Counted from the first letter of the stretch, positions 10,007 through 17,542 are shown. The stretch is 27,500 nucleotides of DNA from Nitrospirota bacterium (GCA_021812785.1 JAKAMR010000026.1:1-27500); one strand, 5' to 3'. Numbers and translations: made by a program. Notes: generated by a model not told the origin, from the letters alone.

Positions 10007-11686
10007 TTGGGCTACATCTGCAAGATAGGCAGCCGCTACTACTACCGGGTACGCATACCCAAAGACCTGCTTAGGTTTTTCCCTGTGTGTGAGCTAAAGA
10101 AGTCCCTCAAGACTACCTCTAGGAAAAGCGCCAAGGCTCTTGTTAAGGTATATGGTTTCCACGTCGAGAGACTATTTACCCTTGTAAGGAGCGGCATGTT
10201 AACAGGCGAACAGGTCAAAAAGCTCATTAGTGAATATCTGCATGATTCTTTGAAAGCGGATGAGGACTTTAGAATCACCCATGAAACACCCTCAGGTGTC
10301 CCGCAAGTGGAAAAGCTGCAAAGGGCATATCAGGCAGTTATAGCCGAAAGGAAAGCGGAGCTTGCCGCCAATGACCTGAAAGCGATAGAGCCTCAGGCGG
10401 ACACCCTCTTACACAATAGCGGCATTGAACTGGACAAGGGCAGCGCGGAGTATAAAAAACTTTGCCGGGAATTGCTAAAGGCTGAAATAGCGTATTTCAC
10501 GGTAGGGCTGGAACGGTACAAAGGGAATTACCAGAATGAGTATGACACGCGGTTTAATTCCCTTTTCCCTGAGCAAGCCCCTGTTAACTCGTCCGGGCTG
10601 CCCGCTGAAACCGGAAAGACGCTCACTGAGGCTATCACGCTATACATGGCGGAAAAGCAATTGGGGAACAAGCTCAAGCCCCGGAGTGTACTTGAATATG
10701 AAAGCGTCTACCGCAACTTTCAGGAAGTCATCACCCATATTATTGGCAGGGAAGATGTCCGCTTATCAGATTTAAACCGGGAAGCGTTCCATGAATACCT
10801 GCACATACTTTCACAGCTTCCGGCCAATGCGAAAAAGGCCAAGGGCTTAAAAGGGAAGGCCATAGGGGAAATCCTAGAGGCCGTGAAAGACAAGCCCATA
10901 AATCAAATTAGCGCCGCTACCAAGAACAAAAACATACAGGCTGTTAGCACGCTTCTTAAATGGTGTGTCCGGCAGGGTTACATTGAGCGTAACCCCGCTG
11001 AGGGCTTAGGCGTAAAGGAGAAAATAAAGGACTCCGAAAAGACGGCGGCCTACACTAAAGAGGAGATGGAAAAACTCTTTCATACTCCCGTATTCACTCA
11101 GCCAGATAAGGACAAGCCGGAACGTTTCTGGCTACCGCTAATAGCCCTTTTTCAAGGTACGCGGCTTGAGGAGATAGCACAGCTTTACATCAAGGACATT
11201 AAAGAAGTAGAGGGGATTATCTGTTTAGACCTGAGGGAAAACACGGAAGACAAGAGCATTAAAACGGGCGCTGGTCAAAGGACTGTCCCGCTACACCCAT
11301 TCCTTATCGAGTTAGGCTTTCTGGACTATGTAGCAAATGTGAAAGCACGGGGAGTTTCAAGGGTATGGCCCGGCCTCAAAAAGACGCAGGGCCGCTATGG
11401 AAAAATCTTTGGGAACTGGTATAGCGTGTTTAAAAGCAAACTCTTTCCGGGTAGAAATGAAGCTCCAAATGCGCTTAGATTCCACTCTTTCAGAGATACG
11501 TTTATAGACAACCTTGCCCGGCAGGGTGTGGACTGGAAGCTGATTAAGGACTTAGCAGGGCATAACCACGGGGATATTACCAAGGGGACATACGCAAAGG
11601 TTCACATGGACTTACTCTTTGACGCGATAAAGAAACTGGATTACGGCGTAGACCTGAGCCATTTACAGGGGAAAGCGCCACTATAA
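10007..11686 (+). CDS. int: Tyrosine recombinase (integrase) of the element
   Basis: Catalyses integration into and excision from tRNA-Leu. The 559-residue protein has an N-terminal basic segment (MGYICKIGSRYYYRVRIPKD, like the start of many long phage-type integrases), a helical core-binding domain at about 205-330, and a catalytic domain at about 345-535. Catalytic residues are R386 (FQGTRLEEI), K419 (SIKTGAGQRTVPLH), H493 and R496 (FHSFRDTF), H519 (LAGHNHG) and the nucleophile Y529 (KGTYAKV). The start is TTG, with AAAGGGA eight bases upstream inside a hairpin arm. It is the first gene after attL, and a small CCCGC/GCGGG hairpin with a T-rich tail follows. Confidence 0.95.
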   Translation: MGYICKIGSRYYYRVRIPKDLLRFFPVCELKKSLKTTSRKSAKALVKVYGFHVERLFTLVRSGMLTGEQVKKLISEYLHDSLKADEDFRITHETPSGVPQVEKLQRAYQAVIAERKAELAANDLKAIEPQADTLLHNSGIELDKGSAEYKKLCRELLKAEIAYFTVGLERYKGNYQNEYDTRFNSLFPEQAPVNSSGLPAETGKTLTEAITLYMAEKQLGNKLKPRSVLEYESVYRNFQEVITHIIGREDVRLSDLNREAFHEYLHILSQLPANAKKAKGLKGKAIGEILEAVKDKPINQISAATKNKNIQAVSTLLKWCVRQGYIERNPAEGLGVKEKIKDSEKTAAYTKEEMEKLFHTPVFTQPDKDKPERFWLPLIALFQGTRLEEIAQLYIKDIKEVEGIICLDLRENTEDKSIKTGAGQRTVPLHPFLIELGFLDYVANVKARGVSRVWPGLKKTQGRYGKIFGNWYSVFKSKLFPGRNEAPNALRFHSFRDTFIDNLARQGVDWKLIKDLAGHNHGDITKGTYAKVHMDLLFDAIKKLDYGVDLSHLQGKAPL

Positions 11687-11699
11687 CACGGGCAGCACT

Positions 11700-11719
11700 C
11701 CCGCTTTGCGGGTTTCTTT
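11700..11719 (+). terminator. Probable weak terminator after int
   Basis: CCCGC-TTT-GCGGG hairpin at 11700-11712 followed by TTTCTTTA, 14 bp after the integrase stop. The stem is short, so termination may be partial. Confidence 0.55.
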
Positions 11720-11749
11720 ATAATTCATTCTTTTGAGAGGGGTTTAGGA

Positions 11750-11968
11750 ATGACTGGATTTATGGTAAAGAACGGTGTTGAAGCAGCGCTTGAGTTCGAG
11801 TGTATTGAGGGTTCACACGTCTTCTTTAATGGCGCTGCCGGGGAAGACTTCTATAGCGAGTGGGAAGACCTTGACGCGAAAACCCGAAAGGCGTGCCTTG
11901 AAGTCCGGGACAATCTCTCACAGCTTGCCGCAAAAGTTAACACCACGTTAGCCCGTAAAGCCGCCTAG
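11750..11968 (+). CDS. Small hypothetical protein, 72 aa
   Basis: Not recognised. It starts with ATG preceded by GAGAGGGG at a fair distance. The protein (MTGFMVKNGVEAALEFECIE and so on) is acidic in the first half, with one cysteine in each half, and ends in a basic helix (KVNTTLARKAA). No membrane segment. It lies 63 bp after int and 109 bp before the next gene, same strand. Codon choice matches int. It could be a small regulator, such as an excisionase-like or anti-repressor factor, but no wing-helix pattern is visible. Confidence 0.6.
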   Translation: MTGFMVKNGVEAALEFECIEGSHVFFNGAAGEDFYSEWEDLDAKTRKACLEVRDNLSQLAAKVNTTLARKAA

Positions 11969-12077
11969 TCCGCCTATTCTTTCCCTTTACTCTCATTCTC
12001 TTTGAGGGTAAGGGGTTCTCATAGAGTTTCACTTGTGAATCACACTGTAGCTGTGAAAACTCCAAGGAGGGCATAGC
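11969..12077 (+). promoter_or_regulatory. Short intergenic region with palindromes
   Basis: Contains the 12-bp palindrome TTCACTTGTGAA at 12028-12039 and, just after it, TCACA and TGTGA separated by 7 bases. These sit immediately before the ribosome-binding site of the 124-aa gene and look like an operator or a small leader hairpin. Confidence 0.35.
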
Positions 12078-12452
12078 GTGTTTACCAAATCCATAGACAC
12101 AATCTTTAAATACGGAGTATTGATTCTACTGGCCGTCCTTATTGTCCTTCATTTTGAAAACAGGAATAAGGGCAGGTATCAGACTGCCTACGTTCAGGGT
12201 TCAACTTGCATCCTCGATACTGAAACAGGAAGTGTCTACTTATACAGTCAGCCTAAATGGGTGAAGCTGGAAACGCTAACGGCTGAAAATATAATCACCA
12301 TTCAGGAATTGCAAAAGCTCGAACAAAAAGTAAACCATTTAGACCCAGCAAGCGGAAACCCTAAGGCTGCCCGCGCCTCGAAACCGGAGACAATGGGTAA
12401 TACAGAAAAGAACGCTGATGACCAAATAAACAACATCTTTGGTGGGCAGTAG
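12078..12452 (+). CDS. Single-pass membrane protein, 124 aa, unknown
   Basis: Starts with GTG, chosen because AAGGAGG lies seven bases upstream. One transmembrane helix at residues 11-26 (YGVLILLAVLIVLHF) is followed by a basic NRNKGRYQ stop-transfer segment. A small extramembrane domain (ILDTETGSVYLYSQPKWVKLE) resembles a beta hairpin of the 'TETG' type. A predicted coiled coil lies at about 78-92 (TIQELQKLEQKVNHL), then a disordered tail. The likely topology is a membrane-anchored protein with the bulk on one side. It faces the helicase gene across the structured repeat array. Function not recognised. Confidence 0.72.
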   Translation: MFTKSIDTIFKYGVLILLAVLIVLHFENRNKGRYQTAYVQGSTCILDTETGSVYLYSQPKWVKLETLTAENIITIQELQKLEQKVNHLDPASGNPKAARASKPETMGNTEKNADDQINNIFGGQ

Positions 12453-12466
12453 TGCTGTAGGCTGTT

Positions 12467-12850
12467 TCAGGATTTATCCTGAGGGAGACCCGCCAGAAAC
12501 CCTATAGAGGTCTATAGGCTTGTGGCGGTAGTCCGGGCCTCAGGTGTCCATGTAACAGGTGTGGGTCTATAGTGTGTTACTCCTCCGAACAGGAATACAC
12601 CTATAATGGACAGCCTCAGGTCTACCCAAGGGAGAGTTGGGCCAAAAAGCCTATTAAGCGTATTCCTTTATAGGGTAATTGGCCCTTCTTTCCTTGGTTT
12701 CATTCTGAGGGTGTGGTAACAGGTGTTTGTATTAAGGTGTGGCCGTCCTCCGTAGTAAAACACCTATAGAGCCACGCTTAATCCACTCTGAGGTAAGTTG
12801 GGCCACAAACCCTATTAAAGATACTCCTTATAGGTTTTCTGGCCCTTCTT
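12467..12850. repeat. Array I: three tandem paired-hairpin structured repeats
   Basis: Fills the 410-bp gap between two convergent genes. Unit 0 (12467-12528): a TCAGGAT/ATCCTGA hairpin, then a double stem CCGCCA/TGGCGG (12490-12495, 12523-12528) around CCTATAGA/TCTATAGG. Unit A (12545-12690): TGTCCA/TGGACA around a TATAG-GTGT type stem, then GGGCC/GGCCC around CCTAT/ATAGG. Unit B (12711-12850): GTGTGG/CCACGC around AGGTGT/ACACCT, then GGGCC/GGCCC around CCTAT/ATAGG. Units A and B align at offsets of 160-165 bp through TAACAGGTGT, TCCTCCG, ACACCTATA, GTTGGGCC and GGCCCTTCTT. Stem sequences differ between units while pairing is kept. It could be a replication or transfer origin, or a repeated structured RNA. 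Confidence 0.8.
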
Positions 12851-12862
12851 CTCAGGTGTAAA

Positions 12863-14869
12863 TTAAGCAGCTTTCCTGAAATAGCCGGGTTTTCCCCGTC
12901 CTCCGGGTGTGTATGAAACCCTGTTTTCACGCATAGCGGACACTATAGGGTTTCCACTGTCACCCGTCCTAATATCCGCCAGAAATCTTTTAAAGCTCCT
13001 TTCGGGTATCTGTAAGTGTTTCCTGATTTCGGTAGCGCCGAGGGTTCCCGGCTGTAGGGTATCAAGGAAAGTGATAAGCGCCCTATCGTGCTTCTTACCC
13101 CGGACAGGCTTTGAAGCGCCCTTATCAAGCTCCCATTTGCCTATCCTGATTCCGGGCATTTCCCGCCTTATCCCGTCTAGGATTTGCTTGCCCCGATTTC
13201 CGGCAGGGAGTGTCAAGAACACTGTAGCAGCCGGGCAGTTCCCCTGAGTGTCTATAACCCTCCTACACCGTATCCGGTTAATAGCCTGTACGATGTCCGT
13301 TGTAAGCTGCCCGGTTTCAATGGCAGCGCGTATGTCCGGGTGTTTCCCAAAGGGACGCTCACCGCGACTATGCAGCCATTCCGTAGACTGAGCGCCCTTG
13401 AACGCCATGAACAAGTTAGCAGTCCACGTTTGCGGCCTATAGGGAAGACCATAGATAACAAGTGTGTCAAAGTCCCGCCACTCGTTAGAGCCGTCTATAT
13501 TCCCAAAGTGGTTCACCGCGTATTCGGCAAAGCCCTGGGCTTGCGCGGTGTTCTTCTGAAAGTGTGGCTCTATGTCTCTGTGGGTGATTGCAAGAACGCG
13601 CCTATCATGTCCCTTGAGCGCCACTTTCAGGTTTCCCATTACTACACCTACACCCTGAGCGCCTTCTTTTCTCAGGCTGTGCTTGCCCGTCCGCCGTTCC
13701 GGTGCAATGAACAAGTTAACATTCCTGTAGTTCCGGGCATCCTGTGGCGGGTCTACAACACGCGCCTTTTCTTCAAGGAGTTCATACGCTGTGTTAACTT
13801 GGGCTGTAGCGTCAAGGATGATAGCGCCTCTCACAGTGCCGTCATTGGGAATAAGCAGCCTAGCGGTGTTGAGAGTGTGGACAGTGTTATCCTTGGCAAA
13901 GTAAACGTAGCTCTTAAAGAGCGCGTCAAGCCCTTTGATAGTCCCGTCTACAAGCGCCCTGAGCTTCTTCCTGCGGATAACGTCTCTTTCCCCATAGGGA
14001 AGCAAGGTTTCAAGCTCAAGTGTCCTTAGCGTGGCTCTGAGGCCGTTAAAGTCCGGGAGCTTGCCGCCAGTGTAGGTCGGGAATAACTCCCGGTGTTCTC
14101 CCCGGTGTAGACCCTTTGTGGAAAGCATGGCCTCTTTCTGCTTACCCGTCATTCCGTCTAGTAGGTCTATAACCGTTTCCACTGTCTGCACTTCTCCAGG
14201 AAACTCCCGCCTTATGTCCTCAGTGAAGAAGTGTGGTAGGTTTTTCAAATGTTCGATGTCAACTTGAAACTCCTCCACTAACTCCAAAGCCTCATCAATG
14301 ATGACAAGCTCCCGCGTGTTCGCGGTTACACCGCTGTCACTCTTGCCGCCACTGTAAGCATAAAGACGCTTCCAAGTTTCCGGCAGTGTCCCTCCTGCTC
14401 CTAGCTTTTCCAAGGCCAGTTCATAGGCGCTGTGTGTGATTACAAGAACGGGATAGCCCGCTAGAGCCTCACCGCTTACCTTGTGTTTACTCTCTGAGTG
14501 GTAGCTTATAGCGACATCCTCAGTAAGCCCCGGTTTCCGTTCCTGCGCAAGCCTGTTTATCTCATCGGCTATCGCGTCCGCCTCTTTGATTCTCCGGGTT
14601 ATGATGAGTCCGCCCGGCACAAGTTCGCGCGGTATAGCGTTGAGCATGGCAAAGTAAAGGATAGTCCCTTGAGTCTTTCCCGTTCCGGTGGGAAATGGAA
14701 GCACTGTAAAGGTTCTCTCCCGGATGCCTCTTTCATCGTGGGCCGCTGTAGCGCCTGTAAGCGTCTCAGCCAACAAGCGCCACGTTTCCCGGAGGCCGTC
14801 ATTACAGGTGTTCCCTAAAGCGTCCGTCCAGTGCTTCTCCATTTCCCGGACGAAATAATCAGGTGGCAT
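12863..14869 (-). CDS. Helicase-like P-loop ATPase, candidate replication protein of the element
   Basis: About 668 residues. Walker A FPTGTGKTQGT (GTGKT at about 63-67) and a DEAD-box-like Walker B VIIDEALELVEE (DEAL at about 193-196) indicate a superfamily 2 type helicase. ITRRIKEADAIADEI suits motif Ia, and QAINRIRCRRV near residue 540 resembles motif VI. The C-terminus (about 595-669) looks like a winged helix (LGATEIRKHLQIPERSFKRFLADI). Two start codons are adjacent: GTG (14870-14872) and ATG (14867-14869). I prefer the ATG because AGGAG is better spaced. It is last in a five-gene operon, 23 bp after the ribbon-helix-helix gene, and its stop abuts array I. Probably the element's replication helicase; the family is not identified with certainty. 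Confidence 0.82.
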   Translation of the reverse strand: MPPDYFVREMEKHWTDALGNTCNDGLRETWRLLAETLTGATAAHDERGIRERTFTVLPFPTGTGKTQGTILYFAMLNAIPRELVPGGLIITRRIKEADAIADEINRLAQERKPGLTEDVAISYHSESKHKVSGEALAGYPVLVITHSAYELALEKLGAGGTLPETWKRLYAYSGGKSDSGVTANTRELVIIDEALELVEEFQVDIEHLKNLPHFFTEDIRREFPGEVQTVETVIDLLDGMTGKQKEAMLSTKGLHRGEHRELFPTYTGGKLPDFNGLRATLRTLELETLLPYGERDVIRRKKLRALVDGTIKGLDALFKSYVYFAKDNTVHTLNTARLLIPNDGTVRGAIILDATAQVNTAYELLEEKARVVDPPQDARNYRNVNLFIAPERRTGKHSLRKEGAQGVGVVMGNLKVALKGHDRRVLAITHRDIEPHFQKNTAQAQGFAEYAVNHFGNIDGSNEWRDFDTLVIYGLPYRPQTWTANLFMAFKGAQSTEWLHSRGERPFGKHPDIRAAIETGQLTTDIVQAINRIRCRRVIDTQGNCPAATVFLTLPAGNRGKQILDGIRREMPGIRIGKWELDKGASKPVRGKKHDRALITFLDTLQPGTLGATEIRKHLQIPERSFKRFLADIRTGDSGNPIVSAMRENRVSYTPGGRGKPGYFRKAA

Positions 14870-14892
14870 CACTTCTCCTAGTCCTTCACCCT

Positions 14893-15132
14893 TTACAGGA
14901 CACCCTTAGCGGCCCGCATGGTTTCCAATGTTTCATGCTGGACGGCCTCAGGTGTGTTGAGCTTTGAAAGCGTCCGGCCATAGAGCCGCAAAGCCCGGCG
15001 TACAATGACGCTGTTTGAAACCGGGTGTCCGTTTCCGGTGTGGAACGCCTGAGCGCGTTTCATAGCGTGCCCGCTTTCCGGGTCTAGGTTGAACCTCAGT
15101 TTATCGCCTGTGTGTCTGGTTATCTGTTTCAT
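14893..15132 (-). CDS. Ribbon-helix-helix-like DNA-binding protein, 79 aa
   Basis: A short basic protein with LRFNLDPESGH as a possible beta ribbon and SNSVIVRRALRLYGRTLSKL as an amphipathic helix pattern typical of ribbon-helix-helix repressors and relaxosome accessory proteins. It would bind DNA as a dimer, possibly one of the element's palindromes; this is inference. The ATG at 15132 has only a distant GGGAG. It lies between the 204-aa gene (21 bp) and the helicase gene (23 bp), so it is probably an auto-regulator or origin-binding partner of the helicase. Confidence 0.62.
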   Translation of the reverse strand: MKQITRHTGDKLRFNLDPESGHAMKRAQAFHTGNGHPVSNSVIVRRALRLYGRTLSKLNTPEAVQHETLETMRAAKGVL

Positions 15133-15153
15133 GGGTTGTGAATGTGTCTCCCT

Positions 15154-15768
15154 TCAAAATGGTTTATGCAGCGCGTTAATAATCTCATCCTCTTTAGCCA
15201 AGTCCCTGAGGATGGCCCCGAACACGTTTACTTGAAGCGGCGCTAGGTTTTGCCGGACATACTGCCCTAGCTCCTTTATGGCCCTATGGCTTGCGGGCTT
15301 GTAGTAGTGATGCTGCTTGCCGTGCCTGTAGACCTGAATTTTTATCCTATGGGCAGTCCCAAAGAGTGCATTGGCAAGGGCAAACGTCAAGCGTATATCG
15401 TCCGGCAGTATCGCGGGCTTTCTTTCACTGAATAGCCATACAGACAGGACGGCATTAAGACAGGCTTTCCCTTCCACCCCCTCCCTGATTAGCTGGTTAA
15501 GCTCTGCTATGGCGGGAACACGTAGCCCGGACGCGCTATCTGCAAGGAGCTTGTTAAACCAGTCTATTCCGGCTTTAATGGCTGGGTGTCCAATGTGCTT
15601 GTCTATGAATGTCCGTACGTCTTCCTGTTCTCTCATGTACTCCCGCTTATTGATAGCCCGGCCTAGCGGGTGTCCGTATCTCTCCCGGCCTGTCATGGGT
15701 TTTACAGTAGCCGGAAACCTTGTGCCTGTGATTGAAGCAGGAGTTAACCAGACACTTCTTTTCTTCAT
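15154..15768 (-). CDS. Hypothetical element protein, 204 aa
   Basis: Not recognised. The N-terminal 50 residues are basic and rich in Gly, Arg and Pro (SITGTRFPATVKPMTGRER), followed by a largely alpha-helical body (FIDKHIGHPAIKAGIDWFNK; ELNQLIREGVEGKACLNAVL; RLTFALANALFGTAHR) and a His/Tyr-rich segment KQHHYYKPASHR. No membrane helix, no cysteine pair, no catalytic motif that I can name. It lies 21 bp before the ribbon-helix-helix gene in the same operon, so a role in replication, copy control or DNA binding is plausible but unproven. The start ATG has only a weak ribosome-binding site. Confidence 0.7.
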   Translation of the reverse strand: MKKRSVWLTPASITGTRFPATVKPMTGRERYGHPLGRAINKREYMREQEDVRTFIDKHIGHPAIKAGIDWFNKLLADSASGLRVPAIAELNQLIREGVEGKACLNAVLSVWLFSERKPAILPDDIRLTFALANALFGTAHRIKIQVYRHGKQHHYYKPASHRAIKELGQYVRQNLAPLQVNVFGAILRDLAKEDEIINALHKPF

Positions 15769-15964
15769 TTTGTGCGGCCTTGTGCGAAAACCAGTCTTTC
15801 AAAATTTCCCTTTCTTTGTGTGTGGGTTTAACGGGTGTTAACTTGACGGGTAGCCGCCCGGACAGCCTCTACACCGCTGTTGCGACCATCCGGGCAAGCC
15901 TTACGGTATCATCCCTCAAGACTGAGGGTGAACAAAGAAATCAAACAAAGACAACAAATTTATT
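15769..15964. other. Gap of about 195 bp inside the minus-strand operon
   Basis: No supported gene. It is rich in GGGTGTT and GCCCGG words and AT-rich at the right end (15935-15962). A 97-aa plus-strand frame spanning it has no ribosome-binding site and overlaps both neighbours, so I reject it. Confidence 0.4.
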
Positions 15965-16147
15965 TCACGCTTTGGAGTCCTCAGGCCACTTGGAGTACTT
16001 CACCATCCAAAGCCATAACTTATAGTCCTGTGCGGTGGCCTTTCCGCTGTTGAATCGTTCTATCAGGTACTTACAGGCTGCGGTGTGGAGTTCCGCTTTT
16101 ACCGCATCCGACACACCCGGCACGTCCGCTACTACTGTTTTCTTCAT
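15965..16147 (-). CDS. Small protein, 60 aa, related to the upstream 113-aa protein
   Basis: ATG at 16147 with AAGGAGA upstream at about 13 bases. The central segment LIERFNSGKATAQDYKLWLW aligns with LVEKLKSGNARGADYANAIK of the gene before it (shared S-G-x-A-x-x-x-D-Y), so the two are paralogous or share a domain. The pattern 'L-x-E-x-l-x-SG-x-A-x-x-x-D' also occurs in some phage small terminase subunits; the resemblance is weak. It is second in the minus-strand operon, 27 bp after the first gene and about 200 bp before the 204-aa gene. Function unknown. Confidence 0.6.
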   Translation of the reverse strand: MKKTVVADVPGVSDAVKAELHTAACKYLIERFNSGKATAQDYKLWLWMVKYSKWPEDSKA

Positions 16148-16174
16148 ACTGCTTGTTTGTTCTCCTTCTTGGAT

Positions 16175-16516
16175 TTAGTGTTGTTCGCTGTCAAAAGGCT
16201 GATTCATCCGGTTCACGCTTTCAAGCGGTGTTCCCGTTCCCTTGCCGCCCGGATACACATCTTCTTCCTTGACAGCCGGGAAAGGTGCATCTTCTTTTTT
16301 GACAGGGAAGGGCACGTCCGCGTAAAAGGCCGCGTCAAGCGCCGGGTGTCCGGGTGTGGCTGCCCCGTCCTCAAGTTCCCTATACTCCTTGAGGAGCTTT
16401 ATAGCGTTGGCATAATCGGCCCCTCTAGCGTTACCGCTTTTAAGTTTCTCTACAAGCCCGCTCAGGAGTAAGTCTTTCAGTTCCATAAGCAGTTCATTCC
16501 GTTTCTGGTTCTCCAT
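16175..16516 (-). CDS. First gene of the element operon, 113 aa, small-terminase-like helical protein
   Basis: The open frame reaches GTG at 16528, but a near-perfect AAAGGAGGTGAT lies seven bases before the ATG at 16514-16516, which I take as the start. The N-terminal half is helical (NELLMELKDLLLSGLVEKLK, then SGNARGADYANAIKLLKEYRE). The C-terminal half is low-complexity, with Pro, Lys and Glu (VPFPVKKEDAPFPAVKEEDV), probably disordered. The helix-turn pattern recalls phage small terminase subunits and, more loosely, DNA-binding adaptor proteins. This is a weak pattern call. It is preceded by a long leader with two hairpins and a divergent control region. Confidence 0.62.
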   Translation of the reverse strand: MENQKRNELLMELKDLLLSGLVEKLKSGNARGADYANAIKLLKEYRELEDGAATPGHPALDAAFYADVPFPVKKEDAPFPAVKEEDVYPGGKGTGTPLESVNRMNQPFDSEQH

Positions 16517-16730
16517 TCTTGGTATCACCTCCTTTCATGTAATGAGACACTTTAGAGTTGTGAATTGGCCCCGAATACAGGGGCTTGATTGAAAAATAAA
16601 CGGATGGGTAAAAGGACACCTTTGAGACGCATTTAAAGCGTGTCTCAAGTATGGTTTTCCTACACCCGGCGCGGCTTTCTTTCTTCTAAGGTGGGCAGTA
16701 ATAGGGTATAAGTCCCTGATTTTAAACAAA

Positions 16731-16782
16731 ACTACTTATATATAGTGGTTATGCAAATCCGAAAACCACAATATATAGTAGT
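16731..16782. repeat. Inverted repeat with about 19-bp arms, likely operator or recombination site
   Basis: Left arm ACTACTTATATATAGTGGTT (16731-16750) and right arm AACCACAATATATAGTAGT (16764-16782) are complementary except for one mismatch and one extra base; the spacer is 13 bases. TATATA in both arms could be -10 boxes for either direction. It lies about 150 bp before the serine recombinase gene and could be its binding site or the binding site of the ribbon-helix-helix protein. Confidence 0.75.
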
Positions 16783-16842
16783 CTCAAATAAGCCGAATTG
16801 CAGCCTTAAAAGACCGTCTAAAGTTTACGGATTATGCTTGTT

Positions 16843-16888
16843 TTAAGGTTGACTTTAGGTTGACAATTACTGTGAAGTTTTATAGGCT
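16843..16888 (+). promoter_or_regulatory. Candidate promoter and operator of the serine recombinase
   Basis: Two adjacent 11-bp direct repeats (TTAAGGTTGAC, TTTAGGTTGAC) end in a perfect TTGACA at 16860-16865. A weak TAGGCT follows at 17 bp spacing, or TATAGG at 15 bp. The repeats overlap the -35 box, a layout expected of an operator. Confidence 0.45.
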
Positions 16889-16932
16889 TAATTACGTTTA
16901 AACCTACACACCTAAAAGGAGGGTTCGGAAAG

Positions 16933-17535
16933 ATGGCAGTTTACGGGTACATCCGGGTTTCCACAAGCAAGCAGGATGCGGAGAACCAGAAACACGCGAT
17001 TCTTGATTTTGCCAATGCACGGAAACTAGGGAATGTAGAGCTTGTCTCTGAAACCATGTCCGGGATGATTAGCTGGAAGAACAGGGAGCTTGCCGGGCTG
17101 CTTGAGGCCATGAACAAGAATGATGTCCTCATAGTGTCTGAGCTTTCCCGGCTAGGCCGCTCCATGCTTGAAATCATGGAGCTACTTTCCAAGTTAACAC
17201 GCAGGGAAGTTAAGGTGTTCGCCATAAAGGGCAACTATGAGCTAGGCAATAACATTCAATCCAAGGTGTTAGCGTTTGCCTTTGCTATGGCCGCTGAAAT
17301 AGAGCGGGAGCTTATCTCTACACGTACCAAAGAGGCGCTTCAAGTAAAGAAGGCTGCGGGTGTCCGGCTAGGTAGACCTAAGGGCAGTATCAGCAGGTCA
17401 AGGCTGGATGGGCAAGAGGACAAGATAAGGGAGCTTATCAAAAAGCGTGTCCCTAAAAGCTCCATAGCCCGGATAATGGAAATCTCCCGCCCGGCCCTTT
17501 TGGACTTCATCAAATCAAGGGGAATAAAGGGTTAA
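16933..17535 (+). CDS. Serine recombinase (resolvase/invertase family)
   Basis: Site-specific recombinase using a serine nucleophile. The 200-residue size is that of small resolvases and invertases. N-terminal YGYIRVSTSKQDAENQ holds the nucleophile Ser10. SELSRLGRSMLEIMELL carries the conserved arginines, AAEIERELISTRTKEAL is the long E-helix, and GVRLGRPKGS precedes a C-terminal helix-turn-helix (KSSIARIMEISRPALLDFIK). ATG is preceded by AAGGAGG. It could resolve dimers, invert a segment or act at the large inverted repeat upstream. It is followed at once by repeat array II. Confidence 0.95.
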   Translation: MAVYGYIRVSTSKQDAENQKHAILDFANARKLGNVELVSETMSGMISWKNRELAGLLEAMNKNDVLIVSELSRLGRSMLEIMELLSKLTRREVKVFAIKGNYELGNNIQSKVLAFAFAMAAEIERELISTRTKEALQVKKAAGVRLGRPKGSISRSRLDGQEDKIRELIKKRVPKSSIARIMEISRPALLDFIKSRGIKG

Positions 17536-17542
17536 AGCGCGG

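Larger units (their letters stand above)
16517..16932. promoter_or_regulatory. Divergent control region of the element
   Basis: 416 bp with no supported gene, between the minus-strand operon and the serine recombinase. From left to right: a GCCCC/GGGGC hairpin (16568-16584), a TTGAGAC/GTCTCAA hairpin (16622-16648), a CTTCTAAGGT word also found in array II (16683-16692), a long inverted repeat (16731-16782), direct repeats TAAGGTTGAC / TTAGGTTGAC (16843-16864) and a TTGACA box (16860-16865). Both promoters and their operators are probably here. A 64-aa minus-strand frame at 16535-16729 is judged spurious. Confidence 0.6.

Noticed and set aside
13184..14029. 281-aa plus-strand open frame
   Set aside because: Lies wholly antisense to the helicase gene; the composition is that of a shadow frame.
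16535..16729. 64-aa minus-strand open frame
   Set aside because: Overlaps two hairpins and the divergent promoter region; no ribosome-binding site.
16933..17535. IS607-type transposase (TnpA with TnpB)
   Set aside because: The catalytic domain is N-terminal with a C-terminal helix-turn-helix, as in resolvases; there is no tnpB.
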